Below are positions 1 through 9,159 of a stretch of DNA of 64,000 nucleotides, in pieces (the first letter of the stretch is position 1; each line of letters opens with the position of its first letter). This DNA is from Blepharisma japonicum. Its lineage: Eukaryota; Ciliophora; Heterotrichea; Heterotrichida; Blepharismidae. Made by a program: the position numbers and the translations under genes. The stretch covers positions 145,148-209,147 of the forward strand of contig CATKHK010000080.1 of assembly GCA_949751835.1 (NCBI GenBank). The letters run 5' to 3'. A model generated the notes under the pieces. The model ran no database searches, was not told the origin of the DNA, and saw only the letters and a list, made by a program, of their open reading frames with translations.

Positions 1-1696
1 TTTCCCCTCCAAAAGGAACCTTAACGTCTAAATATATTTTACTTTTATTGAGGTCTTGCTTTAGATCAATCTCGGTAGCTTGTTTTTGTCAGTCATAAAT
101 GGCTTTTAAATCATTTACCAAACATTTAAAAAGATCATCTAAATTTCTTGCTAAACTTCTGAATGAAGGATGCATTAAATGGCTTAGTCGATGATCAGTT
201 GGTGTAGAGAAAAAAAAGTCTCTGGGTGTGACATCAGCTCTTGGCTCATTTGATTCATCAATATCTTGTCCTTGTGAATCTATTGCAATGGAGTCAGAGC
301 CATAGAAAGAAAAACGTTTCTTTGTTATAGACTGATTCTGACTGTCATTTAAACCATAATCCTGGCTCATATTAAGCTTCGACTCTTCTTCATCAGTTTT
401 TTCTTGATTTTGGATAAATAAATTATTTTTCAATTTCTGCAAATTTTCTCATTCCATTTCTTTTTCCAAGCTTGCTATAATTGACAGCATCCTTCGACCA
501 CAGTGGCTTAATTTGTTAGATGGTAAAGAAAGTAATTTTTTTAAAATGTCTTGGTCTTTTTTAGACTTTGCTCGCTCCTCAAATGGTCGAAAATCATGAA
601 TTTCAGGTTTAACTCAAATATTTCCAACACAGCTCATAGGTATTTTTGATGGAATAATTACATCTTCTTCTCTAAAATCATATTTTGTATCATCATTAAG
701 TGACTCATAAGCAGGAAAGCAGTTTAAAGTTAATAAAACAGAAGCATATTTCTTTTCTTTTAAATAGCACCAAGCTAATAATTCTCAGAAGCAAAAAGTT
801 TCTAAATTCAGCTCAATTAAATATTGGCAAATTCTTCTAGCTTGTGGATAATCTTTTAGCTGGAAATACGCCAATGCTTGGGTATAATATAAAGAAAAAG
901 AATAAGGAGAAACTGCTAGCTGTGAGGTTGTAAAGTCTATAACTTCTTGGTATTTGCCAGTCATTATATAAGCTTTTCCAAGGTAATTCAGCATAAGTGG
1001 GTCAGTTGCAGACAGTTTTTTGAAAATTATTGTGTGGGTTTGGAATCTTTTTCGCCGTAATAAAAATTTGCTGCTGATTGCAAATAATAAATTTTCACCA
1101 TATCTAATTTTATCATTTAAATCTCCAAGCACAAAACCAAGCCTGTCTCAAAAAGTCATAGCAGATTCAATAAACGATTGAAACTGCACAGGCTGAGATG
1201 GGCCTTCTAGTAATCTAGCACCAATAACAGGCTCTGCATAAAAATAGCGTAAGACGGAGCTTACATGAACGCCTTGCCAATGGACATTTCCAGCTTGAAT
1301 TCTGTTATTATTAGAATTTACTAAATAATACTTTAATTCGAAATTCTGATTAATTTCTACTCTCAAATCAAATTTCGAAAACAAATCAAAAGCACAGAAA
1401 TAAGCAACAAGAACTTTTCCTTTATTTTTCAGCTTAGAAGACATATAACTTTTTAAATAATCAAGAATATTTGTAGTCGAGCTCATGTTGAGACCGTATA
1501 CGAAGTGAAATAATCCTCTATTAATTGGTTTTGATAAAAACTTTCTTATTCCAGTTTGTTTGATTTCTCATACAACATATAATAAATCTGGCGGTCCAAG
1601 TCCTCGGATTTGTTTTAAATTTATAGTTCTCAGGTCTAAAAAACTGCCAATTCCTGGTGAATCATGAATTTCTATGATATCTGAGCTTAGCTCCAT
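1..1696 (-). CDS. ChAPs (Chs5-Arf1-binding, exomer) family TPR protein, 3' end cut by window edge
   Basis: Resembles the yeast Bud7/Bch1/Chs6 family, which binds Arf1 and Chs5 in the exomer cargo adaptor at the trans-Golgi network. About 565 residues are visible. The start is the ATG at 1694-1696, the first Met after an upstream stop in this frame. The N-terminal block contains RGLGPPDLLYVVWEIKQTG, like the ChAPs opening. A TPR stretch follows (LNYLGKAYIMTGKYQEVI, then YYTQALAYFQLKDYPQARRI, then WCYLKEKKYASVLLTLNCFP), where the family has its 'LLTLNSCPM' motif. The later part (IASLEKEMEWENLQKLKNNL) fits the family's C-terminal helical region. TGA codons read as Trp lie at 1568-1570, 1148-1150, 785-787, 614-616 and 89-91. 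The frame is still open at base 1, so the C-terminus is missing. Family membership is from remembered motifs, not a search; a generic TPR protein is the alternative. Confidence 0.72.
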
Positions 1697-1995
1697 TTCC
1701 TTAATTATTCATATTTTGACATTTATGCTTATTTGCTGAAGATAAAATTAATATAATTCAAGAATAATAAATTTTTGCTCAGAATTTCCAATTAAAGGTA
1801 TGAAAATAAATAAGCAATATCGAAAGAAAGCTACATATAGATTTTAGTTTTAAAAATAGATTAAATTATATTTTTAATATAATTTCTTCAAGCTTCTAGC
1901 ATATGCTAATTCTTTTGCCTTCCCCAATTTATTTTCCAATAAAAAATTCAAATTTAATTTAATCTGAATGTCAGTTTAAACTTAAGCCATATTTT

Positions 1996-3459
1996 ATGGG
2001 TTGCATTCAAGCACCAGCGCCTCAAGTAGATATTAATCTTCAGCCTGAAATCCAAGATAACACCCGTCCTCAAAGCGACAAATTCTTCGAGTGTTCCACG
2101 TCTGGACATATCTCTGACTTTTACTCTATCCAAGAGAGAGTTGAGTCTGGCTCTTTCAGCACCGTTGTAAGAGCCGTTGACCAAGAAGGCAATGAAAGAG
2201 CAATAAGAATTATCAATAAATCAGTAATTGACAATAACAGTATCAGCAAATTTAACGATGCTCTAAAGGCCTTACAGGATCTTGATCATTATAACATGGT
2301 CAAAGTTTTTGCAGTAATTGAAGACGAATTTACTGTCAATATAGTCACTGATCACTGTACTGGAAAAGACCTTTTTAGCAAGATTGCTGACTGTAATCCG
2401 TTCTCTGAAAACCAAGCTGCTGTAATTATGTACCAAATTTTGTCAGCTTTAATTTCTACCCACGAGCTTGGAATTATTCATTGGGGCCTTCACCCTGAAA
2501 ACTTGGTCTTTTTAAATGAATCCGATGAGGCTCCTTTAAAAATTACTGAATTTGGTATATATCAATGGATAAAATCAATACCCTCGATAACTGAAAATAT
2601 TGATGTGTCGTTTTATACAGCACCAGAAGTTATTGAAGGGAAATTTGACTCTAAATGCGATGTCTGGAGCTGCGGAGTCATGCTTTATACTATGCTCAGC
2701 GGAGAGCCACCATTTGCAGGAAACAATAAAGAAGAAATATTCGCCAGCATTAAAGAAGCCAATCTTAAGCTAAAAGGATCAAGATGGGGAAAAATATCAG
2801 AAGAAGCCAAAGATTTAATAAGAAAAATGCTTGTGTTAGATCCAGAGCAAAGAATTGATGCCCAATCTGCATATGATGATCCTTGGATCCAAGAACGAGC
2901 TAATGGCAATGTAGATGATAATGAAATCAGCTCAAGAGTTGTCAAAAAACTCACTCAGTTCAGAGTAATTTTTATATAGGCTAAAAACAAGCTTCAAGAA
3001 GCTACCATGGCATTTATAGCAAGCTATTTGCTACCATCCCAAGACTTGGCAGACCTTAAGAAAACCTTTGAATCTTTAGATGTAAATCACGATGGAAGGC
3101 TAAACAAAGATGAGCTTCGAAGAGGCTTTGAGAAATTCCCTAATTTGTCAGGAATTCATGTAGAAGAAGTCTTAAAAAACTGTGACACAGATTCAAATGG
3201 ATTCGTAAATTATCAAGAATTCATTAACTCAACACTTAACTGGCAAAAAGAATTAACACAAGAAAGGCTTGAAGCAGCCTTTAAAGCAATCGATAAAGAT
3301 AACAGTGGGACTTTAACGGCAGATGAAGTCAAAGCATTTATAGGTCAGGGAGCTGGAGAAAATGAATGGCAAAATATTCTGAAAGAAGCTGATAAGAATG
3401 GAGATGGAGTTTTGGATCTTGATGAGTTCAAAGCGGCTATGATTAGAATAATGTCCTAA
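1996..3459 (+). CDS. CDPK-like protein: pseudokinase domain plus four EF hands
   Basis: 482 residues after removal of one 15-base intron (2965-2979). N-terminus MGC fits N-myristoylation with nearby palmitoylation. The kinase fold spans about residues 43-300, followed by a CDPK junction (LTQFRAKNKLQEA) and four canonical EF hands (DVNHDGRLNKDE, DTDSNGFVNYQE, DKDNSGTLTADE, DKNGDGVLDLDE). The kinase core keeps TAPEV and DVWSCGV, so the fold is recognisable. Key catalytic residues are changed: VAIK Lys is Arg (AIRIINK, residue 71), HRDLKPEN reads HWGLHPEN (Asp to Gly164), DFG reads EFG (Asp to Glu185), and the Gly loop is ESGSFS. The family normally phosphorylates targets in response to Ca2+. 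This member is inferred to be a Ca2+-responsive scaffold or regulator. Stop is TAA. Family assignment is very secure; loss of activity is inferred. Confidence 0.93.
2965..2979 (+). other. 15-base spliceosomal mini-intron
   Basis: GTAATTTTTATATAG. Reading through it gives an in-frame TAG just after the kinase domain. Removing it joins LTQFR to AKNKLQEA, the usual CDPK kinase-to-EF-hand junction, and keeps frame. Length and GT/AG ends match the 15-16-base introns known from heterotrich ciliates. Confidence 0.93.
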
Positions 3460-4096
3460 GACTAAATCTAATTTAATTTCTTAAATAAATAAAATTATTT
3501 TGGTGATTAGGAATCGGAAACTATAGAAATATGCTGAAAAACAAGGTCCATTGAATTGGAAGTTGTTAAATATATATAAGTATTATACACTTTTTGAATT
3601 TAATTTAAAATGTCATACTCTCGGTGGTGTATGGTGCACGCCTGTAAGGGAAATTCAGGAGGTGGAAGTTCGAGTCTTCCTCGAGAGACTTTTTATAAGG
3701 CATTAGTTGTAAAGCTGCAGTAAGCTGTCTAGCTAAAAACTAGGAATAATCCAACTTATTATTCCCAAACTGAAAAAAATTTCAAATTTTTTCAAAAATG
3801 TCATTTCTATTTTATTTAGATAATTAATAATTTTTACGAAAATTATAACTTTTTTCATATGAATGACAGTGGAAATTTGCGTCTTTGGAAATTTAAAACA
3901 TTATATAAATCAGCAGTTTTTTCTAATTATCTTAATTCTCAAAATATTTGTATATCTTTTAGATTAATGTTACTCTAGATTATATATGAAATTAAAGCAT
4001 ATCTTTAATGAAAATTAACGATTTAAGTCCATGAATTCTTATAATTTTAATTCTTCTTTGGGTTTTATATTAGCATAATTAAAAATTATAAATTTT
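3460..4096. other. Intergenic region with Pol III-like gene and hairpin
   Basis: AT-rich, no supported protein gene. It holds the tRNA-like gene at 3618-3688. Downstream there is a perfect 8-bp hairpin, GGAATAAT...ATTATTCC (about 3743-3765), which might belong to a longer transcript or be unrelated. Confidence 0.6.
3618..3688 (+). ncRNA. tRNA-like Pol III gene with abnormal anticodon arm
   Basis: About 71 bases fold as a cloverleaf: acceptor CTCTCGG/TCGAGAG (7 pairs, one G-T), D-like arm GTGT-ATGGT-GCAC, and a perfect T arm GGAAG-TTCGAGT-CTTCC. A run of five T follows at 3690-3694, as expected for a Pol III terminator. The middle arm is odd: only CCTG/CAGG pairs and the loop is 11 bases (TAAGGGAAATT), so no normal anticodon with U33 can be assigned. 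The stretch GGTGCACGCCTGTAA also resembles the Alu domain of SRP RNA, so a 7SL-like RNA is an alternative. It could also be a decayed tRNA. Confidence 0.45.
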
Positions 4097-4459
4097 CTAA
4101 TAGAGAGACTTTTTCGACGTCGTTGAATAAGTATACAAAGGTGATGGAAAAGGTGAGCTCACCCTGCTTTGGCAGCCTAACGATAATTTTATCCCAATCA
4201 CCAATTTTTGTTTGCCAGACAGTATATATGCTTCTTGAAGTGACAAATCATGAATAATTGAGTTTATTCCTTCAGGTCCGCTATATTCCAAAATGATATC
4301 TTGAGGTGTTTTCACTTCATTAATAAAATTCATTATCACTTTGAAAAGCTCATTGTAATCTCTTGGTCTCCTATCAAGCGACAATCTCTGATCTTCATAA
4401 ACAAGGTCCACAGGCCCGCTTAAATGTTCAGGTTGGACACATGTCATATTGCATCCCAT
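4097..4459 (-). CDS. Small conserved-looking protein with MGC acylation motif, unknown function
   Basis: 120 residues if started at the Met of MGCNMTCVQPEHL (4457-4459); a longer frame to 4510 exists but overlaps the neighbour's start. The N-terminus has Gly2 and Cys3/Cys7, suggesting myristoylation and palmitoylation. The middle part (VDLVYEDQRLSLDRRPRDY, then IILEYSGPEGINSII) has the look of a small alpha/beta domain, faintly PB1-like, but I do not recognise it. The tail is Ser/Pro-rich and ends with TAG. Only 21 bases separate its start from the divergent gene at 4481, so both would share a promoter. Confidence 0.6.
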   Translation of the reverse strand: MGCNMTCVQPEHLSGPVDLVYEDQRLSLDRRPRDYNELFKVIMNFINEVKTPQDIILEYSGPEGINSIIHDLSLQEAYILSGKQKLVIGIKLSLGCQSRVSSPFPSPLYTYSTTSKKSLY

Positions 4460-4480
4460 ATTAGAATAATAAAACTTAAA

Positions 4481-5233
4481 ATGGAAATAAGAGATTCTCC
4501 TGATGATCACCTTTCAGACTACTTTTTGCCGTCCCCGATTTCAAGTCCTTTAATCTCAGTCTTCCTCCCCAGCATCGAATTTATGAACCTCCCTTGCAAA
4601 AGACCAAAGCCATCAGAGACTCATGGCTACGACCCATCACGATTTGAGTCTCAAGTCCCTGAAGACTTCTTGTGTGGGTTCTGTGAAAAAGTGGTAAGGG
4701 AGCCTTCAGAGTGCACCAACTGCGGCCTTCTTTTTTGTAATTTTTGCGTAAAAGAGAAAAGAGGAGCTTTTCCATGTTCAGATATTTCAAATGAGTCGGT
4801 GCATTGTCCGAAGTGCGGTAGTAAAATTGACTTTCGGAAGCTAAGCAGAGTGCTTTGCACAATGATAAACGAGCTGAAAATTTACTGCAAAAATGCCAAA
4901 AGAGGGTGCGATGCAATTTCTACACTTGGGGACATAAAAAATCATGAGGAGACCTGCAAGTTTAAAAACGTAAAATGTGGAAACCATAAATACTGCAATA
5001 ATAAAGGAAAAGCAAGCGATTTTATATTGATTGAGGTGAAGCCTGTTTCATATTATTCAAATGTGAGAAGAGCTCCTTGGCAAACTAAAATGTATGCGTG
5101 CTGCGAAATGTGCAAAAAAACGATTAAGTTCGAAAAAACTGTGATGAACAAACAGTATGATAAAGCACTTGCGAGCTATTTTAAGACACTTAAAAAAATT
5201 GAAAAGAAGAACAGTGAAATAGCTTCAGAATAA
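4481..5233 (+). CDS. RING-like plus TRAF-type zinc-finger protein
   Basis: 250 residues from the ATG at 4481, which fits the gap to the divergent neighbour; Met at 4583 is a later alternative. A RING-like Cys array (CGFC, CTNC, LFCNFC, CPKCG) occupies about residues 65-115. A TRAF-type finger follows (YCKNAKRGCDAI, then GDIKNHEETCKFKNVKCGN). More CxxC pairs (CCEMCKK) lie near the end before a Lys-rich tail. Proteins of this layout commonly act as E3 ubiquitin ligases or signalling adaptors. The RING lacks the usual central His (it is all-Cys as far as I can see), so E3 activity is not certain. Confidence 0.8.
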   Translation: MEIRDSPDDHLSDYFLPSPISSPLISVFLPSIEFMNLPCKRPKPSETHGYDPSRFESQVPEDFLCGFCEKVVREPSECTNCGLLFCNFCVKEKRGAFPCSDISNESVHCPKCGSKIDFRKLSRVLCTMINELKIYCKNAKRGCDAISTLGDIKNHEETCKFKNVKCGNHKYCNNKGKASDFILIEVKPVSYYSNVRRAPWQTKMYACCEMCKKTIKFEKTVMNKQYDKALASYFKTLKKIEKKNSEIASE

Positions 5234-5432
5234 AATAATGTTTTAAATTATTAGTCAATGTAGTGTTAATAGATATAGTAGAAATTGTATTTTGCATTGA
5301 TTTTGCATTTCAAAGATTGAATGATATACATTTCATCTGAAAATAAATATAAAAAATTGAGAAATCCAAAACTAATAAACTAGCTATTATTGATTATATA
5401 AAACGATGACGAACATTTATAAATTACTTTAA

Positions 5433-6167
5433 ATGGAAGAAAAAGCATCATCAATAATCATTTTTCTCAGCATTTTGATCTTAGCTTTCAACTGAGTTTT
5501 GAAACTCAAATTTTGCATATTGAATTGAACCCTATATGGAGCTCTAATCGGCTTATTCTTTTTTTGAAGTTTAGGCTTATATCTCAGAAGGATAGACACG
5601 AAATTCGATATCCTCGCTAATCATGGGGCATATTCTCAAGGACTCTGCAGCTATATCTCCTATCAAAACAATAAATATTATCTCATTTGTGGCATTATAA
5701 TTGGTAGCTACATTGGCTATAATTTATCAATTGTATACGCTGTATATTTGGAGCTAAGACCAGCAATTGCCTTTTCCTATTTGGCTAATTCTTTTGGATC
5801 AATAATAACAACTTTAATAATGATTGGATTCGAAAATTCGAAACTCTTAAGACGGTTTTTACCATTTTGCTACCCTAAATCACATCCATGAACCTATTGT
5901 GAATTTTTTAAATCATTATATATCACTATGTCCTTTGGCGAATATACAGGTCTTATGACAATGCTTTATTTAGGGTTTTTTGAAGTAATGTATTTATCAG
6001 CATATAAAATTGTGATAGGTGTTGAGTGATATTTTATACTTGGAGGAGTTTTATTATGCTGCTGCTCTATGACTTGTATTGGTTATTATGATGAATTACA
6101 GAAAAGGAAAAAAAAGTTGGAAAAAGAAGGAGAAGTTGAGCTTGATGATATAACAACTACTGTTTAA
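5433..6167 (+). CDS. Multi-pass membrane protein, unknown
   Basis: 244 residues, visible only when TGA is Trp: five TGA codons occur in otherwise uninterrupted frame ending in TAA. About six hydrophobic segments are seen (for example IIIFLSILILAFNWVL, YGALIGLFFFWSLGLYL, YLICGIIIGSYIGYNLSIVY, GSIITTLIMIGF, LMTMLYLGFFEVMYL, FILGGVLLCCCSMTCIGYY). The C-terminal tail is highly charged (QKRKKKLEKEGEVELDD) and probably cytosolic. No family recognised. The topology resembles small ciliate membrane proteins related to Frag1/DRAM-type folds, but I cannot support that. Confidence 0.8.
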
Positions 6168-6613
6168 AATTAATATCAATAATAATAATAAAAATGTAAC
6201 TTTTTTACATTTTATTGCAATTTTTAATGAGAAAATATTAAATCAAATCTTATTGCCTCGTTATGATAGTTTTAAGGTAATTTTATATTCTGAAAATTAA
6301 TGCATGATATATATATCTGATTGTATGCTTGTGAAGCTTGTATTATATCATTTTTAAAGCAAGCTGAAGATATTAATCTTTATACACCTTCCGCTTATTT
6401 CTTTCACAAATTTAATTCAAATCTCATCATCATGTGTAACTGTTTTACACCTCCCACAGCTTTATTTCTAAATTTTTGATCCTAGCCTTTCTTTTTCTTC
6501 TTTAAAGCCTTCTTCACAATGCCTTATATTTTATTACCCATATTCCACGCTTAATTTACTTTTCATTCTCATCTGTCATATTTATTACTTAAAAGAAACT
6601 CAACTGCTAAAGA
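6168..6613. other. Intergenic region with pyrimidine-rich leader
   Basis: No gene supported. About 6370-6600 is strongly pyrimidine-rich on the plus strand and ends just before the ATG at 6614, a pattern repeated before other plus-strand genes in this window (9160, 39886). Confidence 0.5.
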
Positions 6614-6862
6614 ATGGAAAGATCAATGACTGGCTCTCAAGATGTAAATAGCACACTAAGCTTTAATGGAAATAAGAAACCAATTTTGAAATTGCCTATT
6701 CCCACAGAGAAAATCTTCTGCTTTGATGGGAGTCCTATACAAATCGACCATAAAAAGTGCAAAGTCTCGTTTAGAAAACCTGTGCAGAATGTGGTGTTGG
6801 TTGAGCCCATCATTTATGAGCACGAGAAGAAAATCAAGAGTTGCGCATGTGAAATATTTTAA
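6614..6862 (+). CDS. Small hypothetical protein with possible CaaX box
   Basis: 82 residues, TAA stop. Contains KKPILKLPIPTEKIFCFDG and KKCKVSFRKPVQNVVLVEP, with no known domain. The last residues are KSCACEIF; CEIF fits a CaaX prenylation box and the preceding Cys could be palmitoylated, suggesting a membrane-tethered small protein. A pyrimidine-rich leader precedes it. The frame is short, so the coding call rests on composition and context only. Confidence 0.5.
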   Translation: MERSMTGSQDVNSTLSFNGNKKPILKLPIPTEKIFCFDGSPIQIDHKKCKVSFRKPVQNVVLVEPIIYEHEKKIKSCACEIF

Positions 6863-7162
6863 ATTCTTAGCTAAGCTAATAATGTTCATATATTGCCAAT
6901 AAAATGGGTAAAAAATTGTTTCAAAAATGAAAAGGTGGAGAAATTGAGGAGAAATGCTAACATAAAGAAATTTTAAAATAAATTGAAGTAAATAATTATT
7001 ACTGGATTTTATTTTAGAGTTTCAAAAAAAAATATGAAAGCTGCAGATATTAAGGATTTCTTAAGGTGTTGGCTCTCGTGCTTATTCTTTATAATAGAAA
7101 GCAGGGCTTAGAAGAAAATACAATTGTCTCAAAATAAAATCAATATATTTCATTCAAATAAT
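6863..7162. other. Intergenic, nothing recognised
   Basis: AT-rich spacer between two plus-strand genes; no RNA gene or repeat seen. Confidence 0.4.
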
Positions 7163-7741
7163 ATGGAAGCAAACTATAGAGAATTCCCTTCCCCTCTTCG
7201 CAAATCAGAGGGTGACTCTAGCGATGAAGAAAGCCAGACAATGCAAACTTTTGACATTGAAAGTGAAGATATCGGCCCTGGTGCTTTTTCCCGAAGAATC
7301 AAATACTTCTGCTACTTCCTCATTCTAACATGCTGGATTCTTCCTCTCGTTTCTTACTTCACCGGTCCAGAATCCTATATTTACCTGATTATGTCCGTCA
7401 TCTCAATTGTTCAGCTAGCAATTGGAGTTTTGGGGGTGATTTGGTCGAAAAAGAATAAATTCACCAATATTGCATTCTTTCGCCTGCTTCTACATTTGTT
7501 CTTTATTTCACTCATTGTAGCTCTTGTAGGTTATGAAGCGTTTGGGTTATCGTTCACAGTCCAACACAACTACGACAACTGCGATGATTTTACCTTTAAT
7601 AAAGTATGCGAAAACCGCGGAGGACTTATGTCAGAACAAATGGTGCTAGTCCTGCTACTTCCAGCTTTAGATGCTCTGGTGATTCTGCTGTATATTTATA
7701 TCACGAAGCTTGCTAAGAAATGCCAGCTGAAGATGGCGTAA
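7163..7741 (+). CDS. Four-span membrane protein, unknown
   Basis: 192 residues from the first ATG (7163). The N-terminal 50 residues are hydrophilic and acidic/Ser-rich (GDSSDEESQTMQTFDIESED). Four hydrophobic segments follow: YFCYFLILTCWILPLVSYF, YIYLIMSVISIVQLAIGVLG, LLLHLFFISLIVALVGYEAF and MVLVLLLPALDALVILLYIY, with a Cys-containing loop (YDNCDDFTFNKVCENRGG) between the third and fourth. The layout is tetraspanin-like in outline but lacks the CCG motif. No family name supported. Confidence 0.75.
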   Translation: MEANYREFPSPLRKSEGDSSDEESQTMQTFDIESEDIGPGAFSRRIKYFCYFLILTCWILPLVSYFTGPESYIYLIMSVISIVQLAIGVLGVIWSKKNKFTNIAFFRLLLHLFFISLIVALVGYEAFGLSFTVQHNYDNCDDFTFNKVCENRGGLMSEQMVLVLLLPALDALVILLYIYITKLAKKCQLKMA

Positions 7742-7769
7742 ACAGCATTAATACTTAATAGAAGTTATG

Positions 7770-8330
7770 CTACTTAAGAATGAAAAAAGTGTCTTTCGAG
7801 AGCTTTGAGAGCCAGTTTCTGTATCTCAAACATTCGTATTTTTCTAAGTTGCTTCCTATAGGAAATAGAGGAATAATACTTCTAACATATGGGCTTCTTA
7901 TTTTCTTCCAGTTTATCTGTGGGCCTGGGGCTGCTACCTTTTCTGCAGGCGGAGGAGAATAAATGTATGAAAGTTGATCCCTATTTCTTTCCTTGGAAAT
8001 TTGTTTCAAAATGTCATTTTCGATTTTCAGCAAATTTTTTTCTTTATTTTTCAATCTGATGACTCTTTCATCTAAGATTTTCTTTATTTTCACAAGTGTA
8101 TTTTCAGGAAATTCGTGATTCATATAATCTTTCCTCCATAATGCTAAATCTTTTCTTAATCTTTCTTTCTCTGATTCTAATTTCTGTTTTATTTTATTGG
8201 CCTTTATTATCATTTCTTTCAAATTTGGAAGATCGTCTTCTTCATCTAAATCTTCAAACATTTGAATTTCTCCTAGTGCTTCACCGTCCTCTATTTCAGG
8301 ATCAGAATCGATAAAATCGATATCTTCCAT
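7770..8330 (-). CDS. Acidic N-terminus plus coiled-coil protein, unknown
   Basis: 186 residues ending in TAG. Residues 1-35 are very acidic (MEDIDFIDSDPEIEDGEAL). A charged helix runs to about residue 120 (KANKIKQKLESEKERLRKDL; IRLKNKEKNLLKIENDILKQ), typical of coiled coil. A Pro-rich turn (YSPPPAEKVAAPGP) and a basic/aromatic tail follow. It is convergent with the membrane-protein gene to its left, with only 28 bases between the stops. Probably a structural or cytoskeletal protein, but nothing specific can be claimed. Confidence 0.7.
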   Translation of the reverse strand: MEDIDFIDSDPEIEDGEALGEIQMFEDLDEEDDLPNLKEMIIKANKIKQKLESEKERLRKDLALWRKDYMNHEFPENTLVKIKKILDERVIRLKNKEKNLLKIENDILKQISKERNRDQLSYIYSPPPAEKVAAPGPQINWKKIRSPYVRSIIPLFPIGSNLEKYECLRYRNWLSKLSKDTFFILK

Positions 8331-8666
8331 TTAACTGCTATTCATTTTAAACAAAATAATTATTTCAATAATTGCAGTTATGCTGAATTAAATACTTATA
8401 GAGCTCAATCAAAAAATAAATATATCATATATGATAAATTTTGAAGTATCTTAAATTAGTTTTAAATATATAGGCAAAAAATATAATATCGTACAGATGT
8501 TATAAGCTCTTGGCAATTTGTTTTGGTAATTGAGATAATAAAAACACTTTTTTGTAATAGCACTTAAATAATAATTAAAAATGATAGTTAATATTTTTTG
8601 AAGGCTTCTAAAGCAATTAAAGAAAATAAGAGTATTTAAAAACAATTTGAGAATTAGACCCAGCTA
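8331..8666. other. AT-rich spacer before tRNA gene
   Basis: Very AT-rich. A 64-codon minus-strand frame here starts and reads like random AT-rich DNA and is not called. No other feature seen. Confidence 0.5.
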
Positions 8667-8747
8667 GACAGTATGGCCGAGTGGTTAAGGCGACAGACTT
8701 GAAATCTGTTGGGATCTCCCGCGCAGGTTCGAATCCTGCTACTGTCG
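8667..8747 (+). tRNA. tRNA-Ser (anticodon UGA)
   Basis: Acceptor GACAGTA pairs with TACTGTC. The anticodon arm is ACAGA-CTTGAAA-TCTGT, giving anticodon TGA (reads UCA/UCN). A long variable arm (GGGATCTCCC) marks a type II tRNA, as expected for Ser. T arm GCAGG-TTCGAAT-CCTGC is perfect. Six T residues follow directly (8748-8753). No intron. It decodes Ser codons and is not the tRNA for the reassigned UGA codon, which would need a UCA anticodon or a modified tRNA-Trp. Confidence 0.97.
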
Positions 8748-9159
8748 TTTTTTGAATTTTTAGAATTTACCGAATAATGTTTTTTGCAATACTTACTACG
8801 TGTTAAATACAATTTGTTACATATTTTACAAAGATATCAAAAAATTTTAATGACATTTAAAAACTATCTCCTTCAAGTAAAATTTAGAAGGGTAACTTAA
8901 AAATCGTTTTATAAAAAAAGTAAATGAATGAATATTTCTTTTAGTTAAAAGATTATTAACCTTAATATTTTTATGGAATTATTTTAATATCTCCATACTT
9001 ATATTTTCTTAAACTTATATTAAAAATGCTTAACCACTCTTCACTATTTTCTGACTCACTCAGCCTCCTGCCTCTTCATTCTTAATTTAATATTGCTATC
9101 TCCAACCTCTTTCTATTCTTTATTTTTTCCGTTTTTGCATTTTTTAATAAACTAATTTC
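8748..9159. other. Intergenic; pyrimidine-rich upstream tract
   Basis: Starts with the tRNA terminator. About 9030-9155 is pyrimidine-rich on the plus strand, ending at the ATG of the B-box/kelch gene. No gene or repeat recognised. Confidence 0.5.

Noticed and set aside
2997-3459. A separate small EF-hand (calmodulin-like) gene
   Set aside because: The 15-base intron joins it to the kinase-like domain with the normal CDPK junction.
4571-4916. Minus-strand frames inside the RING/TRAF gene
   Set aside because: Shadow frames opposite a gene with clear zinc-finger motifs.
5433-6167. Non-coding spacer
   Set aside because: Looks empty in the standard code, but with TGA=Trp it is a perfect 244-residue frame with membrane helices.
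8451-8645. 64-codon minus-strand frame
   Set aside because: AT-rich composition, no motif, lies in spacer before the tRNA gene.
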